Assembly (NCBI RefSeq): GCF_036670015.1
Contig: NZ_CP137636.1
Span: forward strand, 846,501 to 910,500
DNA: 64,000 nt
Direction: 5' to 3'
DNA from: Niallia sp. XMNu-256
Lineage (GTDB): Bacteria; Bacillota; Bacilli; Bacillales; Cytobacillaceae
Part shown: piece by piece, positions 17,082 through 25,364 of the stretch
How the letters are laid out: each line of letters opens with the position of its first letter
Numbering within the stretch: position 1 is the stretch's first letter
Notes under the pieces: generated by a model
The model's database searches: none
Told to the model about the DNA's origin: nothing
What the model saw: only the letters and a program-made list of their open reading frames with translations
Translations under genes and position numbers: made by a program

Positions 17082-17780
17082 GTGACTAAACAATCCATCT
17101 TAGTTGTTGAAGATGAAGAAAAGATATTGCGCTTGTTAGAGTTAGAACTTGAATACGAAGGGTACGAGGTCGGAAAAGCAGCCGATGGGTTAGAGGCTCT
17201 CCAAATCTATCAAAGCCAGAAATGGGATTTAATTCTACTAGATGTCATGCTTCCAGGAATTAGTGGAATTGAATTGTTGCGACGGATTCGAGGACAAGAT
17301 GAATATACACCTGTTATTTTATTGACGGCTAAGAGCTCTGTTGAAGATAAAGTATCAGGACTTGATTTAGGAGCAAATGATTATATTACAAAGCCATTTC
17401 AAATTGAAGAATTACTTGCTCGGATTAGGGTAGCACTACGTATGAAACCGCAATTATCCGTCCAGTCTGAGGAGCGGGAGACCCTTTGTTTGGCTGATTT
17501 GCAAGTAAATGAACAAACACGCCAAGTTACTAGAGGGCACGAAGATATTGAACTGACACCTCGTGAGTTTGATTTATTAGTTTACTTATTAAAAAATAAA
17601 TCACTTGTTTTAAACCGTGAACAAATTATCGAGAACGTTTGGGGCTATGACTATTATGGAGACACCAATGTTGTGGATGTATATATACGCTATATCCGCA
17701 AGAAAATTGATCAACCTGGAGCGGAACCACTTATTCACACGGTTCGCGGTGTAGGTTATGTAATGAGGGAAGGGAAATGA
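17082..17780 (+). CDS. OmpR-family response regulator (YkoG/ArlR-like)
   Basis: 232 residues. Receiver domain: acidic pair EDEE at 11-14, phospho-acceptor Asp in LILLDVMLPGISG (about 55), TAKSS, and Lys in YITKPF (about 105). The C-terminal winged helix (LTPREFDLLVYLLKNKS, VVDVYIRYIRKKID, TVRGVGYVMR) binds DNA. GTG start at 17082 with GGGGAGG upstream. It overlaps the kinase gene by four bases (ATGA). Combined with the kinase and PepSY gene the order resembles B. subtilis ykoG-ykoH-ykoI, hence the comparison; the stimulus is unknown. Confidence 0.9.
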   Translation: MTKQSILVVEDEEKILRLLELELEYEGYEVGKAADGLEALQIYQSQKWDLILLDVMLPGISGIELLRRIRGQDEYTPVILLTAKSSVEDKVSGLDLGANDYITKPFQIEELLARIRVALRMKPQLSVQSEERETLCLADLQVNEQTRQVTRGHEDIELTPREFDLLVYLLKNKSLVLNREQIIENVWGYDYYGDTNVVDVYIRYIRKKIDQPGAEPLIHTVRGVGYVMREGK

Positions 17781-19132
17781 AGCTCCGAAATAAAATTAAT
17801 TTTTCAACAAGCTTTTTATTTATTGGGTTATTCATCATCAGTAACATTGCGATTTATTTTGTCTTCAGTCATTTGATTGTTGATCGTGAAATTAGTGAAT
17901 CGAAAGCGGAAACTGAAAAAATAGCTGAGGGGTTTAATGAATCGTTAGGACAAATATCTATAGATACTCTTCTTCGTGCATATCTCCCTGTAGATGGAAT
18001 GATTCAAATTGTTAAAGAGAATGGGAAGCCGTTGCCCCCTGTAACATCACCTTCAGAGAAAAATCTAAGTACAAAGGCTGCTCAGTACTTTTCAAATGAG
18101 ATAGCTGATAAGATTGAATTTCAAGGGAAACAATATTCATTTGTTTCCCTCCCGGTTATTTTGGCAGATGGTGAAGTAGCTAATCTACAAATAATAAAAA
18201 GTATTCAAAGAGCCGTAGATGATCTTGCCACCTTACGACTTGTATTGTTCATTGTAACCATAATCGTAATGATTCCTGTTCTTATTTCTAGTCGGTTGTT
18301 AAGCAGGGTAATTACTAGACCGATTACCTCTTTAATTGAAACAATGACGGACATTCGAAAGAGTGGTCATTTTAAGCGGATACAATTGAATGATGAATCA
18401 AAGGATGAACTGAATAAAATGGGAGAGACATTCAATCATATGATTGATCTCCTAGAAACGAACTTTGAAAAACAGGAGCAATTTGTTTCCAATGCTTCAC
18501 ATGAACTAAGAACTCCATTAACAATTATTGAGAGTTATTCAAGTTTATTGAAGCGGCGGGGGATGAAAGAACCACAACTATTTGATGAATCGGTTGAGGC
18601 GATCCATTCTGAAGCAATACGAATGAAGGATATGATTGAACAACTGTTACTATTGGCAAAACATGAAGAGGAATGGAATATAAAATTACAAAAAATAGAC
18701 CTAGGAACTCATGTACAACAAACCATTAAGGTCTTTGAAAATGCCTACCATCGGAATATTGATTTCAAAGTGTTTGAAGGAAAAATTGAAACACTAGCAG
18801 ACGACCAAAAGTTAAAGCAGCTAACTTTTATTATATTAGATAACGCTAGGAAATACAGTGATGATGTGATTACAGTTGAGGTCGGAATAAAAAGTGATAA
18901 ACCGTTTGTCAAAATCATTGATCGGGGCATTGGGATTCCAAAGCAAGATTTACCAAAAATATTTGATCGTTTTTATCGAGTAGATAAAGCCAGGAGTCGA
19001 AAGATGGGCGGATCCGGCCTAGGATTATCGTTAGCAAAAGAAATTGCAGAGGCTATGTCTGCAAACATGTTTTTAGAGAGTGTAGAAGGAATCGGCACGA
19101 CCGTAACGATTGAATTGTCACCCTTAAATTAA
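17777..19132 (+). CDS. Membrane sensor histidine kinase (YkoH/ArlS-like)
   Basis: 451 residues. Two transmembrane helices (about 10-32 and 155-172) bracket an extracytoplasmic sensor domain of about 120 residues, followed by HAMP, HisKA with the phospho-acceptor in NASHELRTPLTIIESYSSLL, and HATPase_c with ILDNARKYSDD, IDRGIGIP and GGSGLGLSLAKEIAEAM. It would phosphorylate the overlapping response regulator. The extracytoplasmic PepSY protein encoded next may be a partner or target. Confidence 0.9.
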   Translation: MKLRNKINFSTSFLFIGLFIISNIAIYFVFSHLIVDREISESKAETEKIAEGFNESLGQISIDTLLRAYLPVDGMIQIVKENGKPLPPVTSPSEKNLSTKAAQYFSNEIADKIEFQGKQYSFVSLPVILADGEVANLQIIKSIQRAVDDLATLRLVLFIVTIIVMIPVLISSRLLSRVITRPITSLIETMTDIRKSGHFKRIQLNDESKDELNKMGETFNHMIDLLETNFEKQEQFVSNASHELRTPLTIIESYSSLLKRRGMKEPQLFDESVEAIHSEAIRMKDMIEQLLLLAKHEEEWNIKLQKIDLGTHVQQTIKVFENAYHRNIDFKVFEGKIETLADDQKLKQLTFIILDNARKYSDDVITVEVGIKSDKPFVKIIDRGIGIPKQDLPKIFDRFYRVDKARSRKMGGSGLGLSLAKEIAEAMSANMFLESVEGIGTTVTIELSPLN

Positions 19133-19200
19133 AAAGAGAAGATTCTCAGCAAATTCTCATCTTTATCATGCATAATTAGAAAAAAACAAGGTGGGATTAC

Positions 19201-19773
19201 ATGAAAACAAAAGTTTGGATATCAATAGGAGCCGGTATCTTTGTTGTTCTTTTCCTTTTTATATTACTCACAAAAGTGTTTACACCGGGAAATCCCTCCG
19301 CTAGGGAATTAACTGCACAAGAAGCAAAGGAGATTGCTCAGCAGCGTTATTCGGGTCTCGTTCAAGAAATTAAACAAGAGGCTGATCACTATGTTATCCA
19401 GTTAGAGCGTATTACTGGCTTATATGAGCTACAAATCAACGCTGAGACAGGAGAGGTTTCTTCTCTAAAGCGATTAAAGGAAAAGGAAGCAGAAAAGAAT
19501 GTTGAGCCGACTCCAAGTCAACAGCAAGGTACTGAAGAAGAAGCACCGGTTGAAGAGGTACAAAGTAGGTTAACAGAAGAAAAGGCTGCTGAGATTGCAC
19601 TCAAGGAAGTTCCTGGTGAGGTTGATGATATCGATGTCGAGAATATAAATGGAATCACATATTTTTTAGTAGATGTGGAAGTAAATGATGGCAGGGAAGC
19701 AACAGTTGAAATAAATGGGATTACAGGCGAGGTTCAATCTTTAACATGGGACGAAGACGATGATGATGAATAA
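19201..19773 (+). CDS. Membrane-anchored protein with two PepSY domains
   Basis: 190 residues. One N-terminal membrane helix (about 5-27), then two PepSY repeats (about 38-95 and 125-185; each has an E-A-x-E-I-A-helix and an ETGEV or GITGEV hairpin), linked by a Glu/Pro/Gln-rich spacer, and ending in an acidic tail (WDEDDDDE). PepSY modules are outward-facing and thought to inhibit proteases or modulate signalling. It lies 68 nt after the kinase gene and is presumably in the same regulon, as ykoI is with ykoGH. Confidence 0.82.
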   Translation: MKTKVWISIGAGIFVVLFLFILLTKVFTPGNPSARELTAQEAKEIAQQRYSGLVQEIKQEADHYVIQLERITGLYELQINAETGEVSSLKRLKEKEAEKNVEPTPSQQQGTEEEAPVEEVQSRLTEEKAAEIALKEVPGEVDDIDVENINGITYFLVDVEVNDGREATVEINGITGEVQSLTWDEDDDDE

Positions 19774-19789
19774 TTTTAATCTATTAAAC

Positions 19790-19832
19790 AAAAAAGGGTG
19801 ACCAAACACAGTTTAGTTTGGCACCCTTTTTA
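19790..19832. terminator. Bidirectional terminator between PepSY gene and znuA
   Basis: AAAAAGGGTGACCAAAC pairs with GTTTGGCACCCTTTTT (one bulge) around ACAGTTTA, with T-runs in both directions between convergent genes. Confidence 0.9.
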
Positions 19833-19856
19833 TTAAATTAAGCCCTTAGTTTGATA

Positions 19857-20816
19857 TCATTGAAGCCCCTTATCTAAAGCCTTTAAATTATCTTCCATAA
19901 TCGAAAAGTAATCACGGTTGTTTTTAATATCTTCTGATGTTCGAGTTGATAAATTATGAAGAACAAGTGGCTCTGCTCCAATTTCATTCTGAACAATTTC
20001 AGTTATTTTTGAACTAACATTTTGTTCGAAAAAGATATAATTTAGCCCAAGTTTTTTTGCAGTTTTAATAATGTTTTCAAGGTCTTTTTGTGAAGGTTCA
20101 CTTGAAGTAGTTAACCCTGATACGCTAATTTGTTCCAAGCCATATCGGGATTCCCAATAACCGTATGCGGCATGTGAGACAATGATTTCTTTATTTTTCG
20201 CTTTATCGATTACTTCAGTAAATTGGTCATTTAACACATCAAGCTTTTCTGCCAATGCCTCATAATTTTTCGTGAATTCCTCTTCTTTTTCGGGTAACTT
20301 GGCGATTAGTGCCTCTTTAATAGAAAGGGCCATTTCCTTTGCATATAACGGATCGATCCAAATATGAGGATCAACATCCCCATGACTATGACCGGTTTCT
20401 TTTTTAGAATGCCCTTCATCAGGCTGCTGAGCAAAAGCTTCCGTTGTTAATAATTTGTCACCAGTAGAAACCATTGTCACATCTTCACCTTTAAAAGTGT
20501 CCTTTGCTTTCTCGACAAAACCTTCTAGGCCGAGTCCTACATAGAAAAATAAATCTGAGTCAGCTAAGGCCATCATATCTTTTTGAGAGGGATCAAAGGT
20601 GTGTTCATCTGAACCTGGTGGATAAATCGTTTCAACATATATAGCGTCTCCGCCTATTTCTTCTGTAAAGTATTGTAATGGATAAACTGTTGTATATACA
20701 GTTAATTTATTTTCGTCATTTGTTAGAGTATCAGCATGTTTGTTTTCTTCCCCACATGCAGCCAGAATTGTGCTAATGGGTAATAATAGGCATATTAATA
20801 AAAATAGCTTTTTCAT
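19857..20816 (-). CDS. znuA: Zinc ABC transporter substrate-binding lipoprotein
   Basis: 319 residues. Signal peptide with lipobox ending LAAC (Cys about 20) anchors it outside the membrane. Cluster A-I fold with metal-ligand motifs (His in GSDEHTFDPS; DVDPHIWIDP; VSHAAYGY) and a His-rich loop (EGHSKKETGHSHGD) typical of zinc rather than manganese binders. Two Zur-type boxes upstream support zinc repression. No permease (znuB) or ATPase (znuC) gene lies nearby, so it must work with a transporter encoded elsewhere. GGAG at the usual spacing supports ATG 20816. Confidence 0.92.
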   Translation of the reverse strand: MKKLFLLICLLLPISTILAACGEENKHADTLTNDENKLTVYTTVYPLQYFTEEIGGDAIYVETIYPPGSDEHTFDPSQKDMMALADSDLFFYVGLGLEGFVEKAKDTFKGEDVTMVSTGDKLLTTEAFAQQPDEGHSKKETGHSHGDVDPHIWIDPLYAKEMALSIKEALIAKLPEKEEEFTKNYEALAEKLDVLNDQFTEVIDKAKNKEIIVSHAAYGYWESRYGLEQISVSGLTTSSEPSQKDLENIIKTAKKLGLNYIFFEQNVSSKITEIVQNEIGAEPLVLHNLSTRTSEDIKNNRDYFSIMEDNLKALDKGLQ

Positions 20817-20841
20817 TGTTTTTCTCCTTTCATCCCCTTGT

Positions 20842-20862
20842 AAATCGAATTCATTACGATTT
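20842..20862. promoter_or_regulatory. Zur box, proximal to znuA
   Basis: AAATCGAATTCATTACGATT (20842-20861, then T) matches the Bacillus Zur consensus, a palindrome AAATCGTAAT-N-ATTACGATTT, with two changes in one arm. It lies just upstream of the znuA ribosome binding site. Confidence 0.85.
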
Positions 20863-20907
20863 ACCTTGTATAATTATTATTGTCTGTTTTTTTTATTAAA
20901 TTATGTT

Positions 20908-20928
20908 AATTCGCAATCATTACGATTA
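20908..20928. promoter_or_regulatory. Zur box, distal to znuA
   Basis: TCGCAATCATTACGA (20911-20925) matches the Zur core TCGTAAT-N-ATTACGA with one change. It is 66 nt from the first box, flanking the likely znuA promoter, and also lies about 95 nt upstream of the divergent ytiB gene, so both could be zinc-responsive. Confidence 0.78.
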
Positions 20929-21021
20929 TACCTAAGTAATCATACAAAAAATACTTCATAATTGCAAGATGCAAAAAAAACTAGTATTATATAAGAAATT
21001 TACTTAGGAGACGGTGCCAAC

Positions 21022-21588
21022 ATGAGAATTTTAGATGAAGTATTAGCGTTTAACGAGGAATTTGTTGCCGAGAAAAAATATGAAAAGTATGCAACAGACA
21101 AACTTCCAAATAAAAAGATGGTTATTTTAACCTGTATGGATACCCGTTTAGTTGAGTTATTGCCACGTGCGTTAAATGCACGTAACGGGGATATTAAATT
21201 AGTTAAAAATGCGGGTGCACTCATTGCCCATCCATTTGGAAGTGTCATGAGAAGTATTTTAGTAGCCTTATATCAATTACAAGCAGAAGAAGTACTTGTA
21301 ATCGGGCATCATGACTGCGGAATGGGTGGACTAAAAGCTGATGAAATGATTGGGCATATGAAGCAAAGGGGTGTAACCCAGGAAACATTAGATACATTAG
21401 AGTACTCTGGAATCGATTTTCAAAATTGGTTAAAAGGTTTTAGTAAGGTAGAAGATAGTGTAGCACACAGTGTTGATGTGATTAAGAATCATCCTTTATT
21501 ACCTACTGATGTTCCTGTACATGGATTAGTGATTGATCCAGCAACAGGAAAATTAGATTTAGTCGTCAACGGTTATGAAAGTAAATAA
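21022..21588 (+). CDS. ytiB: Beta-class carbonic anhydrase
   Basis: 188 residues. Zinc ligands in the expected order: CMDTR (Cys about 34, Asp 36, Arg 38) and HHDCGMGG (His and Cys about 93-96). It interconverts CO2 and bicarbonate. TAGGAGACGG precedes ATG 21022. It is divergent from znuA with Zur boxes between. In B. subtilis the neighbour of ytiB is ytiA (rpmE2), itself Zur-regulated; here znuA seems to occupy that place. Confidence 0.92.
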   Translation: MRILDEVLAFNEEFVAEKKYEKYATDKLPNKKMVILTCMDTRLVELLPRALNARNGDIKLVKNAGALIAHPFGSVMRSILVALYQLQAEEVLVIGHHDCGMGGLKADEMIGHMKQRGVTQETLDTLEYSGIDFQNWLKGFSKVEDSVAHSVDVIKNHPLLPTDVPVHGLVIDPATGKLDLVVNGYESK

Positions 21589-21638
21589 AAAAATAGAGAG
21601 TGCGAAGACAAAACTTTGTTTTGCGCCTCTCTATTTTT
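21588..21638. terminator. Terminator between ytiB and yidD
   Basis: AAAATAGAGAG plus a weaker inner GCG pairing closes with CTCTCTATTTTTT, between two convergent genes. Confidence 0.85.
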
Positions 21639-21641
21639 TGA

Positions 21642-21896
21642 TTATGAATGATGATTATCTTTTCCAATCAAACCAGGCCAACTTTCTGGTACTTTATCAA
21701 TTCCACCTGGATGTAAAGGATTGCATTTTAATATTCGCTTAATTGTTAAATAGCCACCTTTAAAAGCGCCAAAACGTTTTACGGATTCTATTCCATAATG
21801 AGAACAAGTTGGATAAAATCGACAGGTTGGCGGCTTTAAGGGGGATATAAAGGTTTGATAAAACCGAATAAGACCAATAAAAATGGATCTAAACAT
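21642..21896 (-). CDS. yidD: YidD-family membrane protein insertion factor
   Basis: 84 residues. Family signature seen throughout: [37 protein letters not shown], and [16 protein letters not shown]. The three conserved Cys (about 26, 32, 59) are present. YidD is a small membrane-associated protein that aids YidC-dependent insertion. Known as YtjA in B. subtilis. The cardiolipin synthase gene lies upstream on the same strand. Confidence 0.93.
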   Translation of the reverse strand: MFRSIFIGLIRFYQTFISPLKPPTCRFYPTCSHYGIESVKRFGAFKGGYLTIKRILKCNPLHPGGIDKVPESWPGLIGKDNHHS

Positions 21897-21938
21897 AAAA
21901 GATTCCTTCTTTTTCAGAAATTTGCTTAGAGAGCAATA

Positions 21939-23408
21939 TTATAAAATAGGTGACAGCAATCTTGAGATTGATTCTTTAAAACGAATTTTTAACGAACGTT
22001 GCTCATATTCCTCAAGTGTTAATTCTGTTGACACAACAATGTCTTTGTTAAAGCTTTCTGTCAATGAGGAAGCTATTTCTTCATCGTAAAGAAATGCATT
22101 TACTTCAAAATTTAATTTGAAGCTTCTAACATCAATATTAGCTGTTCCGACAGAAGCTAATTTTCCATCAATAATTATTGTTTTCGCGTGGATAAATCCA
22201 TTATCATAAATATAAGCCTTCGCTCCTGCTTTGAGCATTTCGCCAATATAAAAATAGGTAGCCCAATAAACAAAAGGATGGTCTGGCTTATTCGGAATCA
22301 TGATCCGGACATCCTTGCCTGTTAAACTAGCAATTCGTAAGGAGTCTAGAAGGCTGGCATCGGGAATAAAGTAAGGCGTTTGAATTAGAATGGATTCACG
22401 CGCATAGGAAATCATTTTAATATAGCCGTATTTAATATGTTCCCATTCTGAATCAGGTCCGCTTGTAACTATTTGCATACTCGTCTGTCCCTGGGATTGA
22501 ATACTTGGAAATAGATTTGGAGAGTAAGCGATATCGTTACTTTCGGAAGCTTGATTCCAGTCTAGAATAAATCTTGTCTGGATGGCATGAACAGAGTTTC
22601 CAACCATTCTCAGATGGGTATCCCGCCAATAGCCGAATCTTTTATTCAATCCTAAATATTCATCACCGACATTAAATCCTCCAACATAGCCAACTTTCCC
22701 ATCAATAATGACTAACTTCCGATGGTTGCGGTAATTAATTCGAAAATTAATAAGCGGAAAGCTTGAAGGAAAAAACGCCTCTACTTCACCACCAGCAGCG
22801 ATTAAGCTTCGAAAGTGTTTTTTTCGTGTACCACGGGAACCTAAGTCATCGTAGAGGATTCTCACTTTTACACCTTGCTTAGCCTTTTCAGTTAAAAGTT
22901 GTATCAATTGCCCACCTAAATTGTCATTTTTAAAAATATAATATTGCAAGTGAATGGTATTGTTAGCGTTTTTAATATCCTCAAAAAGAGAACGAAATTT
23001 TTTATTTCCATCGGTAAAAATTTGAATCTGATTATTGGTTGTTAAAATTGCATCATTATTATCTAAAAGCATATAAATAAGGCCTTTATAGTCTTGAAAT
23101 AATTCATTTGGGGGTGTAAACCGCTGGGAGTGGAAATGGTCCAATTGCTCTGAAATTATTTCTTCAATGCCAATTTTTTTTCGGTCTTCCCATTGGAATA
23201 GATGCCCTTTTGGTAGTTTTTTTCCTAAAATTAAATATAAAATAAATCCTAAAATCGGAATGAAATATAGCACCAAGAGCCAGGCCCAAGTGGATCCAGC
23301 ATTTCTCTTTTCTAAAAAGATTACAATGGTTGCAAAAATCATATTTAAAATTAATATTAAAGTACCTAAAAGCGTTAAAAGATCAACATTATGGAAAATG
23401 TCTGTCAT
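21939..23408 (-). CDS. cls: Cardiolipin synthase
   Basis: 489 residues. Two N-terminal transmembrane helices (about 10-32 and 40-62), then two phospholipase-D catalytic motifs: HRKLVIIDGKVGYVGGFN (about 225-242) and HAKTIIIDGKLASVGTAN (about 405-422). It condenses two phosphatidylglycerols into cardiolipin at the membrane. Its ATG overlaps the stop codon of the small ytzI gene (TAATG at 23406-23410), so the two are likely translated together. Confidence 0.94.
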   Translation of the reverse strand: MTDIFHNVDLLTLLGTLILILNMIFATIVIFLEKRNAGSTWAWLLVLYFIPILGFILYLILGKKLPKGHLFQWEDRKKIGIEEIISEQLDHFHSQRFTPPNELFQDYKGLIYMLLDNNDAILTTNNQIQIFTDGNKKFRSLFEDIKNANNTIHLQYYIFKNDNLGGQLIQLLTEKAKQGVKVRILYDDLGSRGTRKKHFRSLIAAGGEVEAFFPSSFPLINFRINYRNHRKLVIIDGKVGYVGGFNVGDEYLGLNKRFGYWRDTHLRMVGNSVHAIQTRFILDWNQASESNDIAYSPNLFPSIQSQGQTSMQIVTSGPDSEWEHIKYGYIKMISYARESILIQTPYFIPDASLLDSLRIASLTGKDVRIMIPNKPDHPFVYWATYFYIGEMLKAGAKAYIYDNGFIHAKTIIIDGKLASVGTANIDVRSFKLNFEVNAFLYDEEIASSLTESFNKDIVVSTELTLEEYEQRSLKIRFKESISRLLSPIL

Positions 23409-23560
23409 TATGATTCCTCATGTTTCTGTTTTTTTTCTTTGGGCAATGGATCAACGGTATGTTTGAATTGATAGGCCTTGGATGTTGTGATCACACATAA
23501 AAAAAGTACAATAGCGAAAATAATGCCTGAAATAATTAAAATAGTTGTAAACAAGGACAC
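23408..23560 (-). CDS. ytzI: YtzI-like single-helix membrane peptide
   Basis: 50 residues from GTG 23560, preceded by a strong AAGGAGGGA. One transmembrane helix near the N terminus (SLFTTILIISGIIFAIVLFL) is followed by a basic tail (KAYQFKHTVDPLPKEKKQK). The size, layout and neighbours match the small YtzI protein of Bacillus. The stop codon overlaps the cls start, implying coupling. Function unknown; it is easily missed because of its length. The longer open frame over the same strand (to 23684) is in another frame and not real. Confidence 0.8.
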   Translation of the reverse strand: MSLFTTILIISGIIFAIVLFLCVITTSKAYQFKHTVDPLPKEKKQKHEES

Positions 23561-23656
23561 TCCCTCCTTTTTTATATTTTAACATGTTGAAGAAAAGTTT
23601 CCCCTTAAAATACTCATAATACATGATTTCAAATAAAATTTCTTTATCAACTTTAT

Positions 23657-23704
23657 CAGGCTTAACGGACAGTGAGATTTCCACTGATGGCAGCTTCCCT
23701 TTAT
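23657..23704 (+). repeat. Family-1 repeat, minimal deletion derivative (copy D)
   Basis: TTTAT then CAGGCTTAACGGACAGTGAG (left end) runs directly into TTCCACTGATGGCAGCTTCC and CTTTAT (right end); the about 160-nt interior of the full element is missing. It shows that CAGGC and CTTTAT are the element ends. It lies between the ytzI leader and dps. Confidence 0.7.
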
Positions 23705-23771
23705 AAAAGGTTGATTGTGGTAAGGATGTTTCTATTTATACTGGGCATCTTATAGAAGGGAGGTTGATGAA

Positions 23772-24209
23772 ATGAATCAAGAATTAATTGGTGCTGTGAA
23801 TAAACAAGTAGCAAACTGGATGGTTCTTTATACTAAATTGCATCATTTTCATTGGTATGTAAAAGGCAATCACTTTTTTACATTGCATGAAAAGTTTGAA
23901 GAGCTATATGATGAGGCCAATGAGCATATTGATGAGCTGGCAGAGAGAATTTTAACAATTAGTGGGAACCCGGTTTCAACTTTAAAGGAATGCCTTGAGA
24001 TTTCTTCTATTAAGGAAGCTAAAGGGAATGAATCAGAAGAAGATATGGTCCGTGAAACCATTACTGATTTTCAAACGATTATTGGTGAATGTCAGTCAGC
24101 GATGGAATTGGCTGAAAAGGCAAATGATGAAGGTACAAGTGATATGCTATTAGGGGTAATCGGTGGGTTGCAAAAACATGTATGGATGTTAAATGCTTAT
24201 TTAGGCTAA
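23772..24209 (+). CDS. dps: Dps-family ferritin-like protein
   Basis: 145 residues. Ferroxidase ligands of Dps are visible: HFHWYVKG (His about 27), then HEKFEELYDEANEHIDELAERI (about 39-60, Asp/Glu ligands). It forms dodecamers that oxidise and store iron and protect DNA in stress. AAGGGAGG lies 9 nt before ATG. In B. subtilis dps is under SigB control and its paralogue mrgA under PerR; I could not find a clear box for either here. Confidence 0.92.
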   Translation: MNQELIGAVNKQVANWMVLYTKLHHFHWYVKGNHFFTLHEKFEELYDEANEHIDELAERILTISGNPVSTLKECLEISSIKEAKGNESEEDMVRETITDFQTIIGECQSAMELAEKANDEGTSDMLLGVIGGLQKHVWMLNAYLG

Positions 24210-24216
24210 AATTTAT

Positions 24217-24258
24217 GGATGCTTAAGCTGTTTGAAGCCAAAGCATCCTTTTTTTTTT
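24217..24258 (+). terminator. Terminator of dps
   Basis: GGATGCTT (24217-24224) pairs with AAGCATCC (24241-24248), followed by ten T. Confidence 0.9.
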
Positions 24259-24281
24259 GTCCTTAGAAAAAACATAAGGAG

Positions 24282-24306
24282 GACTGCCTTAGTTATAGGC
24301 AGTCTA
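24282..24306 (-). terminator. Hairpin after the small acidic-protein gene
   Basis: GGACTGCC pairs with GGCAGTCT around TTAGTTATA. It lies 28 nt beyond the stop of the minus-strand gene at 24334. The T-run on that strand is weak. Confidence 0.5.
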
Positions 24307-24333
24307 ATAAATGATGGTTGATATGTATACTAC

Positions 24334-24591
24334 TTAATGAATATTCCGTTGATTTAAAATAGGACTTGGTCGTTGCCCATAATCCTCTTTTGCAAATTTG
24401 CCTTTTAAACTTTCAATCAGATATAACCCCATTAATGTGTAAAGCTCTTGTTCGTCCATTTCCTGGATTAATCTTAATAAATCCTCGCGAGTCATTTCTT
24501 CAAGAAATGCAAACGCTAACATATCAATGTCCTCTTCATCGCCTGTTAATTTATCACGATACAATTCAAACAGTTCATCCACTAGCTTCAT
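24334..24591 (-). CDS. Small acidic conserved protein (DUF6154-like)
   Basis: 85 residues beginning MKLVDELFELYRDKLTGDEEDID, an all-helical acidic protein with a repeated E-x-L-x-x-hydrophobic pattern (EEMTREDLLRLIQEMDEQELYTLMGLYLIESLKGK). AGGGGTGAT upstream supports ATG 24591 rather than the GTG three codons earlier. I believe this is the Bacillus DUF6154 family from memory of its start; function unknown. Confidence 0.7.
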   Translation of the reverse strand: MKLVDELFELYRDKLTGDEEDIDMLAFAFLEEMTREDLLRLIQEMDEQELYTLMGLYLIESLKGKFAKEDYGQRPSPILNQRNIH

Positions 24592-24780
24592 TTTTATCAC
24601 CCCTATCTATAGTATATATCTACGCAGCGATTTTTACGACAAAAAGCGGAGAATACGGCTTAATTCATTGGGAAGAATTCCGTTTCTATATTTATTTTAG
24701 TGATTGTCAAAAAGGAGTGAAGGTTTCTTCAGGTTCTTCAAAGTTTGTTGTTTAAGAACCTCGATATTTCAACATGCTGA

Positions 24781-24904
24781 GAGGTTCAAATTGGTGAAAT
24801 TAGATTAACTTGACTTTCTCCCTTAAATAAATCAATCAGGTTCTCTGAACTAACCATTAGTGAGGGAGAAGAACCCCCCCTCACTGATGGAAGTTTCACT
24901 TTAT
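24781..24904 (+). repeat. Family-1 repeat, left-truncated (copy E)
   Basis: It contains the right two thirds of the element: ATTGGTGAAATTAGATT, TAAATCAATCAGGTTCT, a stem CCATTAGTGAGGG/CCCTCACTGATGG, and the end AAGTTTCACTTTAT at 24904. The left hairpin is lost. It ends about 90 nt before the gene at 24997. Confidence 0.72.
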
Positions 24905-24996
24905 CATTACCCGATATTATGAAAAAAATGTTTATTTATGAATTGTAACATGAAAGGGTAAACTAATCCTTATCATATAGTGAAAGGACGAAGATT

Positions 24997-25314
24997 ATGG
25001 AAGGGAAAAAAACGTATTATATTAACATCTCATCTGGTGAAATTAGTCAAAGTCTGTTTGACTCTCCTTGGAATTTCCAAATCGAAGCAACACCTAATGA
25101 AATCCAAACGCTAAGACAATACTTTGATGAAAATGAAGCAGGAGATTTTCCTAACTTTTTAAGGGCCCATATTCCATTTCGTGAATATCACTATGATGAA
25201 GTCAATGATCGGCAAGACGAGGCACTTCAACAAATTTATGAATTTATTTATCAACGCGGAGATGAAGAAACAAAGCAACTCATTGACAGTATGAATATAC
25301 TAAAGAATAAGTAA
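24997..25314 (+). CDS. Conserved hypothetical protein upstream of ytkD
   Basis: 105 residues, acidic and soluble, with no transmembrane segment or metal motif. It starts EGKKTYYINISSGEISQS and contains AHIPFREYHYDEVNDRQDEAL, which looks like a conserved core. GAAAGGACG upstream supports the ATG. It lies 50 nt before ytkD on the same strand and may be cotranscribed. I do not recognise a function. Confidence 0.75.
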   Translation: MEGKKTYYINISSGEISQSLFDSPWNFQIEATPNEIQTLRQYFDENEAGDFPNFLRAHIPFREYHYDEVNDRQDEALQQIYEFIYQRGDEETKQLIDSMNILKNK

Positions 25315-25364
25315 TTGCTTGACCACTTAACTTCCATCTATAATAGAATAAGTGAGGTGTTTGG

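Noticed and set aside
23451-23684. 77-codon minus-strand open frame
   Set aside because: It overlaps the well-supported ytzI gene in another frame and crosses a family-1 repeat.
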